A DNA stretch of 50,796 nt from Pelagibacterales bacterium SAG-MED49 (GTDB lineage Bacteria > Pseudomonadota > Alphaproteobacteria > Pelagibacterales > Pelagibacteraceae): assembly GCA_014653365.1 (NCBI GenBank), contig JACWEQ010000007.1, positions 1 to 50,796 of the forward strand, in the 5' to 3' direction. The position numbers were made by a program, and so were the translations under genes. Positions 9,295 through 17,552 of the stretch are shown piece after piece. Under the pieces are notes generated by a model. It was not told the origin of the DNA. It searched no databases and saw only the letters and a program-made list of their open reading frames with translations. Positions within the stretch are counted from its first letter, which is position 1. Each line of letters begins with the position of its first letter.

Positions 9295-9482
9295 TACACC
9301 AATTATTCTTGCAATACATTGTAGATATTAAAGTTAATTTTTTCACAATTAATAATTATAATAATTATCAGACTAATAAAAGAGATATTTAACCTATAAT
9401 GGGTCAAAAAAATTGTTAATAAATCTAACATTTAATAAACGAATCTTTCGAAAATACCAAAGAATCTGTTAAAAATTACTTA

Positions 9483-9512
9483 GAGGTGGCGTAGGGAGAC
9501 TGAAACCACCTC
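9483..9512. other. GC-rich hairpin, possible terminator or structured RNA
   Basis: GAGGTGG (9483-9489) pairs perfectly with CCACCTC (9506-9512) around a 16-base loop that is itself G/A-rich. It lies 7 bp past the HIT gene stop. On the minus strand it is followed after a few bases by a weak U-run (TAAGTAATTTTT), so it could end HIT transcription. The large ordered-looking loop also allows a small structured RNA. Confidence 0.45.
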
Positions 9513-9518
9513 GACATC

Positions 9519-9914
9519 TTATAAAACTTTTTTTAATTTACCCAAAATCAAATTTAAATTCTCTTTAGAGTAAATTTTTCCTTTTTTAACCCAAACAGAT
9601 AGTGGCCAGGTAAGATCATGTTTATATCTTGCAATAATATGGATATGCAACTGGGGAACTATATTGCCAATTTTTTCAACATTAAGTTTTTTAGTTTTAA
9701 AAACTTTTTTCATTAATTTGCTGACATGTACAATCTCTTTCATTAATAAAATTTGATCTTTAGAATTTAATTCTGTGATATCTGTAATTCCTTTTCTTTT
9801 TGGAATTAGAATGATCCAAGGAAAATGTTGGTTATCAATTAACCTGACACTGCATAATTTTAAATCTGAAATATAATGAGAAGATTTTATAAAGTTTTTG
9901 TTTATTTTATTCAT
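9519..9914 (-). CDS. HIT-family nucleotide hydrolase, Q-x-H-x-H variant
   Basis: A histidine-triad fold protein of 131 residues. HIT enzymes split nucleotide phosphate bonds such as Ap4A or nucleoside phosphoramidates in the cytoplasm. The core motif reads VPQLHIHIIAR (86-96): the second and third histidines are His90 and His92, while the first triad position is Gln88. This QxHxH form recurs in a subgroup of proteobacterial HIT proteins, so it is probably not a defect, but the substrate is unknown. ATG at 9914 has no strong ribosome-binding site. Its neighbours give no functional hint. Confidence 0.85.
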   Translation of the reverse strand: MNKINKNFIKSSHYISDLKLCSVRLIDNQHFPWIILIPKRKGITDITELNSKDQILLMKEIVHVSKLMKKVFKTKKLNVEKIGNIVPQLHIHIIARYKHDLTWPLSVWVKKGKIYSKENLNLILGKLKKVL

Positions 9915-9975
9915 TAGGTTGAAAGTTATTCATTTAAAGATTTGTTGCAATTGTTATTTCTTATATAGTCAAATA

Positions 9976-10176
9976 ATGGCAGATAAAAAAATTAGATCCG
10001 TTGCAAAAACATTTTCTTGGAGATTTTTTATTTTTATTTATTGGATGATTTTTGGCTATATTTATACAGGAACTTTTACTGGAGCTGGCATATTAGGCTT
10101 AGGTTCAATAATTCCTCTTTTATTCTATTACTTTCATGAAAGAATTTGGAATAAAGTTAAATGGGGTGTTAATTAA
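9976..10176 (+). CDS. DUF2061 small membrane protein
   Basis: A 66-residue protein with two hydrophobic segments (about 13-30 and 35-52) and the DUF2061 landmarks KTFSWRFF near the start and HERIWNKVKWG at the end. The family consists of small inner-membrane proteins without a known function. The frame is open further upstream to 9898, but that would overlap the divergent HIT gene and adds residues foreign to the family; ATG at 9976 gives the usual family start. No clear ribosome-binding site is visible. Confidence 0.75.
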   Translation: MADKKIRSVAKTFSWRFFIFIYWMIFGYIYTGTFTGAGILGLGSIIPLLFYYFHERIWNKVKWGVN

Positions 10177-10191
10177 ATTATTTAATAATAA

Positions 10192-11496
10192 TTATAAATA
10201 TTTTTTAAGTTTATCAGAAATGTTTACTTTTTTGTTATTTACAAAATCTTCATGATTTTTTTCAATAGTATTTAATTCATATAAATAATTTACCATAACC
10301 CCAAAAGATCTTTTAAAACCTACTTCTGAAATATTTGCGTTTACTATTATGTCATCAACAATTGCTCCATTACCTAAATGAAATCTACTAACATCATTCA
10401 CGGGTAGTTCTTTGTTGTTTTTTTCATTAACTATGTAATGAGTAGCTAATTTCATTAAAACATCTTTATTATCAATAAATCTTTTGTCCCCTATTTTTAA
10501 ATCTTTAGATTTTAAAAAAGATGTGTTTTTATTTTTAAAATTACCTAAAATGTTTTCAATCTTTTTATCATCTTGATATGAAAACCAATCTGCAAAACCT
10601 GGTATAGGAGATAATGTGCCAAAGTTTTTAATATGTGGTAACTCTTCTTGAATTTCATAAACAACTCGTTTGATTAAAAAATTTCCAAGAGTTACTCTCG
10701 ATAAGCCTTCTTGACAATTACTTATGGAATAAAATGTTGCAGTGTCTGCTTTTTTTGAATCATTACTTGATGGTTTCATTAACTCTTGTATTGATTTACC
10801 TAATCCTTTTGTAAGAGCGACTTGAACAAAAATAATTGGCTCATCCTCTAGAGCTGGATGAAAATAAGAAAAAAACCTTCGATCTTCTCCTAGTCTTCTT
10901 TTTAATTCATTCATATCTTTTATCTGATGAACTCTTTCGTACTGTATAATTTTCTCTAGTACTGCAGCCTTTGTATCCCAGGTAATTTTTTCAAGTTTTA
11001 AAAAACCTGGGTTAAACCAATCTCTAAATAAAAATCTTAAATCATCGTCCAAACCTTTAAGGTCAGTGTTATCTTTTAAAATTCTTAACAAATCCTCTCT
11101 AAGACCAACTATAATTGAAGTTCCATTAGGAGCCATATTCATTCTTCTAAATAAAACTCCCCTATTACCCTCTGAAATTTTAAATAAATTATATAAATTT
11201 TTTTCGTTTTGTGTTTTTTTATAAACGTCTATTGCATCATTAACCTTTGTAAAACTGGGTTTGTATTTTTCATTTATCTTTTTGAAAAATAAAAGTTTAT
11301 TTTCATCAGAAAGAGTGAGGTATAATTCTGTAATATCTCTTGCTACAGCTATCCCAAAAGCAGCTCCTTTATTTGAAATTAAGTCATCACATAAAGATAA
11401 GATTGTATCTAAATCATTTTTCTTTATTACTTTTTTTTTAAAAAGTTTTTCGCCTGCATCAGCGATGGAAGAAATGATTTGCTTAAAATTAAACAT
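10192..11496 (-). CDS. Malonyl-CoA decarboxylase
   Basis: The enzyme converts malonyl-CoA to acetyl-CoA and CO2 in the cytoplasm. The 434 residues show an N-terminal helical region (1-160) followed by the GNAT-like catalytic domain: YFHPALEDEPIIFVQVAL at 211-228, FYSISNCQEGL at 255-265, GNFLIKRVV at 271-279, TLSPIPGF at 294-301 and FHLGNGA at 372-378. Ser296 and His373 correspond to the Ser/His catalytic pair described for the family. No malonyl-CoA synthetase or malonate transporter is adjacent, so the source of malonyl-CoA is unclear. A promoter with a Fur-like palindrome lies directly upstream. Confidence 0.9.
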   Translation of the reverse strand: MFNFKQIISSIADAGEKLFKKKVIKKNDLDTILSLCDDLISNKGAAFGIAVARDITELYLTLSDENKLLFFKKINEKYKPSFTKVNDAIDVYKKTQNEKNLYNLFKISEGNRGVLFRRMNMAPNGTSIIVGLREDLLRILKDNTDLKGLDDDLRFLFRDWFNPGFLKLEKITWDTKAAVLEKIIQYERVHQIKDMNELKRRLGEDRRFFSYFHPALEDEPIIFVQVALTKGLGKSIQELMKPSSNDSKKADTATFYSISNCQEGLSRVTLGNFLIKRVVYEIQEELPHIKNFGTLSPIPGFADWFSYQDDKKIENILGNFKNKNTSFLKSKDLKIGDKRFIDNKDVLMKLATHYIVNEKNNKELPVNDVSRFHLGNGAIVDDIIVNANISEVGFKRSFGVMVNYLYELNTIEKNHEDFVNNKKVNISDKLKKYL

Positions 11497-11497
11497 T

Positions 11498-11536
11498 GGT
11501 AATGATTATCATAAATAACTGTTACATAAATGTTAA
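11498..11536 (-). promoter_or_regulatory. Promoter of malonyl-CoA decarboxylase with Fur-like palindrome
   Basis: On the minus strand TTAACA (11531-11536) and TATGAT (11508-11513) are 17 bases apart, a good sigma-70 type pair ending about 11 bases before the ATG at 11496. Overlapping the -10 is the perfect palindrome ATGATTATCAT (11502-11512); extended to 11498-11516 it matches the classical 19-bp Fur box at 15 positions. AT-rich sequence makes chance matches easy, so the operator is tentative. Confidence 0.42.
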
Positions 11537-11643
11537 ATTTACCACACGTAAAAAATCCTTTAACCATATAGATAATTAACATTATTACACATTAAGTTAA
11601 GAAAAAACTTAGAAAATAAATTTTTTATGCTAGTAGTTCTTTT

Positions 11644-13077
11644 ATGTTAGATAAAAGAAATTTTTATATTAATGGTGAGTGGATTAAACCAACTGCACCT
11701 AATGACTTAGAAGTAATTAATCCATCAACTGAAGAAACTTGTGCAGTGATATCTTTAGGTTCTAAAGAAGACACAGATAAAGCTGTTGCTGCTGCAAAAG
11801 TAGCTTTTGAGAGTTGGAAAGAAAGTTCTAAAGATGAAAGAATTAGTCTACTTGAAAAATTATTATCTATTTATAAAAAAAGATATAGTGAAATGGCTGA
11901 TGCAATTTCAATGGAAATGGGTGCACCAATGGATTGGTCAACAGACGTTCAGACATCAAGTGGTCAATCACATCTAGAAGATTTTATTTTAAGATTAAAA
12001 GAATTTGAATTTAATAGAAAATTTAATTCGGAGTCTAATAATCGAATATGCTATGAACCCATTGGAGTTTGTGGTCTTATTACTCCATGGAACTGGCCAA
12101 TAAATCAAATAGCTTTAAAAGTTGTGCCTGCTTTTGCAACAGGTTGTACAATGATACATAAACCTTCTGAAATAGCCCCATTGTCAGCAATGATTTTCGC
12201 TGAAATGATTGATGAAGCTGGGTTTCCTCCAGGGGTATTTAATTTAGTCAATGGTGATGGTGTTGGGGTTGGAACAGAAATTTCTTGTCACCCTGATATT
12301 GATTTAGTTTCCTTTACAGGTTCAACTCGAGCAGGAAGATTAATATCTAAAAATGCAGCTGAAACGATTAAAAAGGTTTGTCTTGAATTAGGTGGTAAAG
12401 GTGGAAATATTGTATTTGCAGACTCTTACCCAAACGCAGTTAGAGATGGAATTAGAAATGTAATGAGTAATTCTGGACAATCTTGTGATGCACCAACAAG
12501 AATGTTGGTCGAAAAATCTATTTATGAAAGAGCGGTACAAGAAGCTGCAGATGAAGCTAATTTAATAAAAGTAGATCACGCATCTAAAAAAGGTGATCAT
12601 ATCGGACCAGTGGTTTCAAAAACTCAATATGAAAAAATTATTAATTTAATTCAAAGTGGAATTGATGAAGGAGCAACATTAGCGGCTGGTGGACCTGAAC
12701 TACCTAATGGAATGAATAAAGGATATTTTATTAAACCTACAATTTTTACCGATGTTAAAAATGATATGAGAATTGCCAAAGAAGAAATTTTTGGACCAGT
12801 ACTCTCAATCATTCCATTTGAAACAGAAGAAGAAGCTATAAAAATTGTAAATGACACTGAATATGGTCTTGGAAATTTCTTACAAACTGAAGATAAAGAA
12901 AAAGCAAAAAGAGTATCAAGAAAATTAAATGCTGGAATTATTTATGTTAATGGAATTGGACCAGACTCAGGAACACCTTTCGGTGGATTTAAACAATCTG
13001 GAAATGGTCGTGAGGGTGGAGTTTGGGGTTTAGAGGAATATTTGGAAGTAAAAACGGTAACAGATTGGCAAGAGTAA
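11644..13077 (+). CDS. NAD(P)-dependent aldehyde dehydrogenase
   Basis: A complete 477-residue aldehyde dehydrogenase. It oxidises an aldehyde to an acid; the catalytic residues are Asn150 (TPWNWP), Lys173 (HKPSE), Glu248 (LELGGK) and nucleophile Cys281 (NSGQSCDAP). The N-terminal FYINGEWI start is typical. ATG at 11644 follows a 147-bp gap with no obvious Shine-Dalgarno sequence. It heads a same-strand run of four genes and is separated from the VOC gene by one base, so the set is probably one operon. The aldehyde cannot be predicted; a source could be the Fe-alcohol dehydrogenase encoded at 19883-21073. Confidence 0.9.
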   Translation: MLDKRNFYINGEWIKPTAPNDLEVINPSTEETCAVISLGSKEDTDKAVAAAKVAFESWKESSKDERISLLEKLLSIYKKRYSEMADAISMEMGAPMDWSTDVQTSSGQSHLEDFILRLKEFEFNRKFNSESNNRICYEPIGVCGLITPWNWPINQIALKVVPAFATGCTMIHKPSEIAPLSAMIFAEMIDEAGFPPGVFNLVNGDGVGVGTEISCHPDIDLVSFTGSTRAGRLISKNAAETIKKVCLELGGKGGNIVFADSYPNAVRDGIRNVMSNSGQSCDAPTRMLVEKSIYERAVQEAADEANLIKVDHASKKGDHIGPVVSKTQYEKIINLIQSGIDEGATLAAGGPELPNGMNKGYFIKPTIFTDVKNDMRIAKEEIFGPVLSIIPFETEEEAIKIVNDTEYGLGNFLQTEDKEKAKRVSRKLNAGIIYVNGIGPDSGTPFGGFKQSGNGREGGVWGLEEYLEVKTVTDWQE

Positions 13078-13078
13078 A

Positions 13079-13459
13079 ATGATTGGTTACGTAATGGTTG
13101 GAACCAATGACCTTAATAAATCAATTACATACTACGATACTCTGTTAGACTTATTGGATCTAAAAAGAGTTGATACATCAGATGATTATGCTGCCTATGC
13201 ATCAAAAAATAATCCTGAAAATATAGAGTTTTATGTAACAAAACCAGCTAATGGAGACAAAGCAAATTTTGGAAATGGCACTCAAATATCATTTATTACA
13301 GAGACCAAAGAAGTTGTTGATAAATTTCACCAAGTTGGAGTAGACCTTGGTGGAAAAAGTGAGGGAGCTCCAGGCGAACGACCAGAAGGTTCTAAAGTTT
13401 ACTACTCTTACGTTAGAGATTTAGATGGGAATAAGATCTGTGCTTTTACTAATATCTAG
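13079..13459 (+). CDS. VOC-superfamily (glyoxalase/bleomycin-resistance fold) protein
   Basis: A single VOC domain of 126 residues. The first beta-alpha-beta module is IGYVMVGTNDLNKSITYYD (2-20), and the second ends in YSYVRDLDGNKICAF (110-124), the usual position of the last metal-binding strand. Members include lyases, dioxygenases and binding proteins, generally metal-dependent, so a specific reaction is not assigned. The gene starts one base after the aldehyde dehydrogenase stop and precedes the homocysteine methyltransferase-like gene by 11 bp, so it belongs to this operon. Confidence 0.8.
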   Translation: MIGYVMVGTNDLNKSITYYDTLLDLLDLKRVDTSDDYAAYASKNNPENIEFYVTKPANGDKANFGNGTQISFITETKEVVDKFHQVGVDLGGKSEGAPGERPEGSKVYYSYVRDLDGNKICAFTNI

Positions 13460-13470
13460 TAATAAAATTT

Positions 13471-14400
13471 ATGGCCTATAATTTAATAAAACAAAGATTA
13501 GAAAATAACGATACTATTATCTTAGATGGTGCAATTGGTGCTGAGCTTGAAAAAAAAGGAGCAAAAATGCATAAAGATTTATGGTGTGGTACTTGCTCAA
13601 TTGAAAGTCCAGATTTAGTAAAAAAAGTTCATGAAGAATATATATTAGCTGGGGCTGATATAGTTACCACAAATACTTACGCAACTACTCCTATTGGTAT
13701 GAAACAATATGGTTTTACCGATCAAATTAATGAGTTTAATAAAAAAAGTGTTCAGATTGCAAAAGATGCAGTTAAAAATTCAAATAAAGATATTGCTGTA
13801 GCAGGTAGTGTTTCAACTTTTGGAAGTTTATATAAATTTGGGACCGAAGCTATGAAGCCAGGTTTTAAAGAACAATTAAAAATTTTATCTGGTGAAGGAG
13901 TTGATCTAATCATATTAGAAGCTATGTCTTCTCAAGCTGATATAGTAGAGACAATTATTGAATGTTCGCTAGAGTCGAAATTGCCAGTATGGTTATCAAT
14001 ATCTTGTGTAATTGATAATAAAACAAATAAAGTGATGCTTGGTTATAATGATACCGTGGACTCTGATACAAATATTTACGAAGATTTTGAAACATCAATA
14101 AATAATTTTAGTAAAATTCATAAAGGACCAATCTTAATAGCACACTCTGATATCGAGGTTACAGGTCAAGCAGTTAAAATAGCAAAAAATAAATTTAATG
14201 GTGTGTTAGGTGTTTATCCCAATAGAGGCCATTATGAGAAACCTCATTGGAAATTTGTAGATAACATCACCCCTAGTGAATATTTAGAAAAAGCAAGATC
14301 ATGGGTAGAAGATGGAGCGCAGATTGTTGGAGGCTGTTGTGGTGTAGGTGTTGAGGAAATAAAAGCAATATCTAAATTAAAGAAAAATCAAAATACTTAA
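13471..14400 (+). CDS. Homocysteine S-methyltransferase family protein (copy 1)
   Basis: A zinc thiol-methyltransferase of the MmuM/BHMT/MetH-N family, 309 residues. The three zinc cysteines are Cys179 (LSISCV) and Cys289-Cys290 (GGCCG), equivalent to Cys217, Cys299 and Cys300 of mammalian BHMT. The N-terminal ILDGAIGAELEKKG loop and TTNTYATTP are also typical. Such enzymes move a methyl group from a donor (betaine, S-methylmethionine or similar) to homocysteine, giving methionine. The donor is not evident from sequence. No SAM riboswitch is possible in the 11-bp spacer upstream. A second, diverged copy is at 16560-17552. Confidence 0.85.
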   Translation: MAYNLIKQRLENNDTIILDGAIGAELEKKGAKMHKDLWCGTCSIESPDLVKKVHEEYILAGADIVTTNTYATTPIGMKQYGFTDQINEFNKKSVQIAKDAVKNSNKDIAVAGSVSTFGSLYKFGTEAMKPGFKEQLKILSGEGVDLIILEAMSSQADIVETIIECSLESKLPVWLSISCVIDNKTNKVMLGYNDTVDSDTNIYEDFETSINNFSKIHKGPILIAHSDIEVTGQAVKIAKNKFNGVLGVYPNRGHYEKPHWKFVDNITPSEYLEKARSWVEDGAQIVGGCCGVGVEEIKAISKLKKNQNT

Positions 14401-14408
14401 TTCATAAA

Positions 14409-15572
14409 ATGTCAGATAAAGATTTGAAAGAAGAATTAAATCCAAGTCTAGTTGTTACAAAAGATAATAAACCAAGATGGTATCTGCCAGAAACTCGAAG
14501 AGATGGTTATAGAAATTTACACAAAATAAATAGATACGGTTTATTATATAGATCTGACTTAGTTCTAAAATTAGAAAAAAATTATAATCAAGAAATTGAA
14601 AAAATTCCAGCTGTGAAAAAAATGGTAAATCATAAATACTTTTGTTCTTTAGTGGTTGGAAAAGGTCAAGATTTACTTTTTGAAAAATATGCAGATGATT
14701 TTACTGAAGAAACTCCACAAACAATAATGTCCATTACTAAGATGTTTGTAAATTTATTTGTTGGCGAACTTGTTGAAAATAAAATTATTAATTTAGATAA
14801 GCAAATTTCATATTATCTTCCACAGATTGGAACTGGTTATGCCACAGCTACAATTCAAGAAGTTTTAGATATGAATATTGAAAACTCTTATAGTGAAGAT
14901 TATACCGATCCTTATACATCATCATTTTTACATGAACCAGTTAATGGATGGAGATTACCAGCTAATTTAGATGATAAAATGGGACAAGAAGAATTTTTAA
15001 ATACAATTAAATCTAATAATGACAAAGATTTAAAAAATTCATCAGAGCTATCTCATTATAAGTCTGCAAACACAGATGTCATTGGTTTATTAATAGAAAA
15101 AGTAAGTGGAAAAAAACTAAGTCAGTGGGTTTTGGAAGCGGTTGAAGCTGCTGGATTTGAAGATGGACTTTATATTGGTACAGACAGATTTAGTATGCCA
15201 TGGATATCTGGGGGAGGATGTTTAATTTCTAGAGATTTTTTAAGATATGGCTTGTTGTTTTCAAGAAAAGGTCATGGTGTTGGAAATAGAAAAGTTGGTT
15301 CTGAAAAATTTTTTGATGAAACACTTAAAAATAATGGAACTAAATACATGGAATTATCTACAAACAAATATTTATACTATTCAAATTCTACAATGAAATG
15401 TGGTGATTGGATTGGACATTCAGGACTCGGGGGTCAATTTTTAGCAATTAATTTAAAAAATGGAATTGTGGCCTCTTACTTTTCAGTTATTGAAACAGAC
15501 TCTGGAACTGATGAAAATTATAAAAGAGATATGATTAATATGTTGGATGAAATAGTTAATAGCAATTTTTAA
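14409..15572 (+). CDS. Beta-lactamase-fold serine hydrolase
   Basis: A 387-residue member of the class C beta-lactamase/esterase fold. The SxxK motif is SITK (Ser108, Lys111) and a tyrosine in HYKSAN (Tyr217) fits the general base; the spacing resembles 6-aminohexanoate-dimer hydrolase NylB (Ser112, Lys115, Tyr215). There is no signal peptide, so it is probably cytoplasmic, which argues against antibiotic resistance or cell-wall work and for hydrolysis of an ester or amide metabolite. It is the last gene of the 11644-15572 run and converges on the CitE-like gene with a 3-bp gap. Confidence 0.82.
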   Translation: MSDKDLKEELNPSLVVTKDNKPRWYLPETRRDGYRNLHKINRYGLLYRSDLVLKLEKNYNQEIEKIPAVKKMVNHKYFCSLVVGKGQDLLFEKYADDFTEETPQTIMSITKMFVNLFVGELVENKIINLDKQISYYLPQIGTGYATATIQEVLDMNIENSYSEDYTDPYTSSFLHEPVNGWRLPANLDDKMGQEEFLNTIKSNNDKDLKNSSELSHYKSANTDVIGLLIEKVSGKKLSQWVLEAVEAAGFEDGLYIGTDRFSMPWISGGGCLISRDFLRYGLLFSRKGHGVGNRKVGSEKFFDETLKNNGTKYMELSTNKYLYYSNSTMKCGDWIGHSGLGGQFLAINLKNGIVASYFSVIETDSGTDENYKRDMINMLDEIVNSNF

Positions 15573-15575
15573 AAA

Positions 15576-16436
15576 TTAACTTTGATTAATTTTTTCTGCT
15601 ATTAATATTTTTCTTTGCATTTCTCGAAGCACAGGTTTTTCAATAAGTTTACCTTCTATTACCACTAATCCTGTGTCAGATGCATTAAATTGATCTACAA
15701 TTCTTTTAGCTTTACTAATTTCTTCTTTAGAAGGTGTAAATATTTCATTTAAAATATTTATCTGTTTTGGGTGGATAGATCCTTTTCCTGTAAATCCTAA
15801 ATCTCTTACAAGTTCTGCTTCTTTTTTCATTCCATCCATATCTTCTAAATCTAAATAAGGTACATCAACAACATCAACTCCAACACTAGCACCGGCATGC
15901 ACTAATTTAGATCTTGCGTATATCAAATTTTTATACTCATTTGGAACTCTAAGCTCTGCAGCCATATCAACACCACCAAAATATAATGCAACTATCCTTT
16001 TACTAGAATGTGCAATATCATAAATACTTTCAAGTGCTTCATTAGTCTCCATGATAACATGAAGATTAGTATCTAAACCGCAATCAGTCAGCAAATCATC
16101 TATAAAAGTTATTTCATCAGGCGTTTTAACTTTAGGCAACATTAAAGACTTAATGTTCATTTTGCTAGAAACAAAAGCCTCTAAATCTAACAAACCAAAT
16201 TTAGTTCTTTGACAATTTATTCTAACAACTAATTCTACACCACTTTTGACTTCAAGAGTTTTAAGAGCTTCTATTGTATTTTTTCTTGCATCATCTTTAT
16301 CTTTAATTGCTATTCCATCTTCTAACTCAATACAAACCATATCAGCACCTGAATCTATTGCTTTTGGAAACATTTCAGGTTTAAGTCCTGGTGTAAAAAT
16401 AAAACTTCGTCTTACATCTATTTTGTTTGAATCCAT
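15576..16436 (-). CDS. HpcH/HpaI aldolase / CitE-like lyase
   Basis: A 286-residue TIM-barrel protein of the citrate lyase beta/malyl-CoA lyase family. It has RRSFIFTPG at 9-17, the acidic loop IELEDG (Glu38, Asp40), Arg72 in VVRINC, Glu130 in IMETNEA and Asp157 in YFGGVDMAAELR, the Mg-binding set of this family. Activities in the family include cleavage or hydrolysis of malyl-CoA, beta-methylmalyl-CoA or citramalyl-CoA. None can be chosen here. ATG at 16436; the 123 bp upstream (to 16560) shows no clear promoter. Confidence 0.85.
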   Translation of the reverse strand: MDSNKIDVRRSFIFTPGLKPEMFPKAIDSGADMVCIELEDGIAIKDKDDARKNTIEALKTLEVKSGVELVVRINCQRTKFGLLDLEAFVSSKMNIKSLMLPKVKTPDEITFIDDLLTDCGLDTNLHVIMETNEALESIYDIAHSSKRIVALYFGGVDMAAELRVPNEYKNLIYARSKLVHAGASVGVDVVDVPYLDLEDMDGMKKEAELVRDLGFTGKGSIHPKQINILNEIFTPSKEEISKAKRIVDQFNASDTGLVVIEGKLIEKPVLREMQRKILIAEKINQS

Positions 16437-16559
16437 AAATTTAATATTTTTTAATTTTAAGTATTACTAATATTTATTATTTATGCTTGAGACAACAACT
16501 TTTTCATCACAATTTATCAGAACTTGTTAATAACGAAAATTTGTAAATATAAAGGTTAT

Positions 16560-17552
16560 TTAATCAGATAAATTTTCTATTAATCTTTTTAAATGATTTT
16601 CATTTACACCACAACAACCACCCACTATTTGGATTTGATCATCAATTAATTCTTCTAATGAAGTAGCAAATTCATTTTCCGTAGTTGTAATAATGGCTTC
16701 ATGAGTGCTAGTGTCAAATTTATGAATTTCAGGATAAAACATTATAGGTCCATTCCAATTTTCTTTAACAATTTTTAATCCTTCATTTGAATCATTAAAC
16801 CAAGTATGCATTATACCATATACATCCCCACCAATATTAGTGAGTGACTTTATTATTTCCTCTAATGGAATAATTTTATCCTCAGGAAGAAATTTGGGTT
16901 GTTCTTTATATTTATTTTCATCATATATTAATGATTTTTCCTTTTCAGCTCTAAAATTTCTACCCACAACCTTATTATCAAATTTACTTATACAACAACT
17001 TAAGCCAACCCATACTGGTAATCCGGTTTCCAATGCTGCATTTAATAATATTTTTGAATGATCAATATCTAATAACATTTCTAAAACTAAAATATCTACT
17101 CCAGAATCTTTTAATAGTTTTGCCGCTTCCTTGTAATTTTTTTCTTCTTGTTTAAATGAAGGTACAAATTTTGGATTTGGAACAAACTCATTTTCTTTTA
17201 AAGGAAAAAAATTGGATAAACTTCCAGCAATTGCAATTTTATTTTCTTTTCCAGTATTGATAGTTGCTTTTTTTGCAAGCTCTACTGATTTTAAAATAAA
17301 TTTATCTGTCTCATCGGAACGATTTAGACAATCTAAATTATGTCGATTTGTGGCAAAGGTGTTTGCTGTAATAATATCACATCCCGCATTAATAAAATTC
17401 TCATGTACTTTAACAACAATATCTGGAGAGTTTATTGTTGACAGTGCAGCAAACGCTGGACTCATATCGCCACCCAGTTTTGCTATTTCAGATCCGTTGC
17501 CACCATCAAGAAATATTTTAGATTTAGATTTTAGTTTTTCTTTAAAAATCAT
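16560..17552 (-). CDS. Homocysteine S-methyltransferase family protein (copy 2)
   Basis: A second zinc thiol-methyltransferase, 330 residues, clearly diverged from copy 1 at 13471. Zinc ligands are Cys186 or Cys187 (LSCCIS) and Cys313-Cys314 (GGCCG); the N-terminal IFLDGGNGSEIAKLGG loop is in place. It has an insertion after the first zinc cysteine (about residues 190-230) that copy 1 lacks. It should methylate homocysteine or another thiol from an unidentified donor. It starts directly at the stop of the upstream EamA gene with no gap, so the two are coupled. Confidence 0.83.
   Translation of the reverse strand: MIFKEKLKSKSKIFLDGGNGSEIAKLGGDMSPAFAALSTINSPDIVVKVHENFINAGCDIITANTFATNRHNLDCLNRSDETDKFILKSVELAKKATINTGKENKIAIAGSLSNFFPLKENEFVPNPKFVPSFKQEEKNYKEAAKLLKDSGVDILVLEMLLDIDHSKILLNAALETGLPVWVGLSCCISKFDNKVVGRNFRAEKEKSLIYDENKYKEQPKFLPEDKIIPLEEIIKSLTNIGGDVYGIMHTWFNDSNEGLKIVKENWNGPIMFYPEIHKFDTSTHEAIITTTENEFATSLEELIDDQIQIVGGCCGVNENHLKRLIENLSD

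Larger units (their letters stand above)
9091..9518. other. Longest gap without a recognised gene (428 bp)
   Basis: This is the only stretch over 300 bases without a confident gene. It holds a possible 52-codon ORF on the minus strand (9136-9294), a TATAAT-like hexamer at 9395-9400 without a convincing -35, and a GC-rich hairpin at 9483-9512. Nothing in it resembles a tRNA or a riboswitch class that I recognise. Confidence 0.6.

Noticed and set aside
9483..9512. tRNA or tmRNA acceptor-like stem
   Set aside because: The 7-bp stem recalls an acceptor stem, but there is no D-arm, anticodon arm or proper T-loop, and the flanks cannot supply them without entering the HIT gene.
13460..13470. SAM-type riboswitch before the homocysteine methyltransferase-like gene
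   Set aside because: SAR11 genomes often carry one before such genes, but the spacer here is only 11 bases.
14409..15572. Beta-lactamase resistance enzyme
   Set aside because: There is no signal peptide and the motifs fit cytoplasmic NylB/esterase relatives better.
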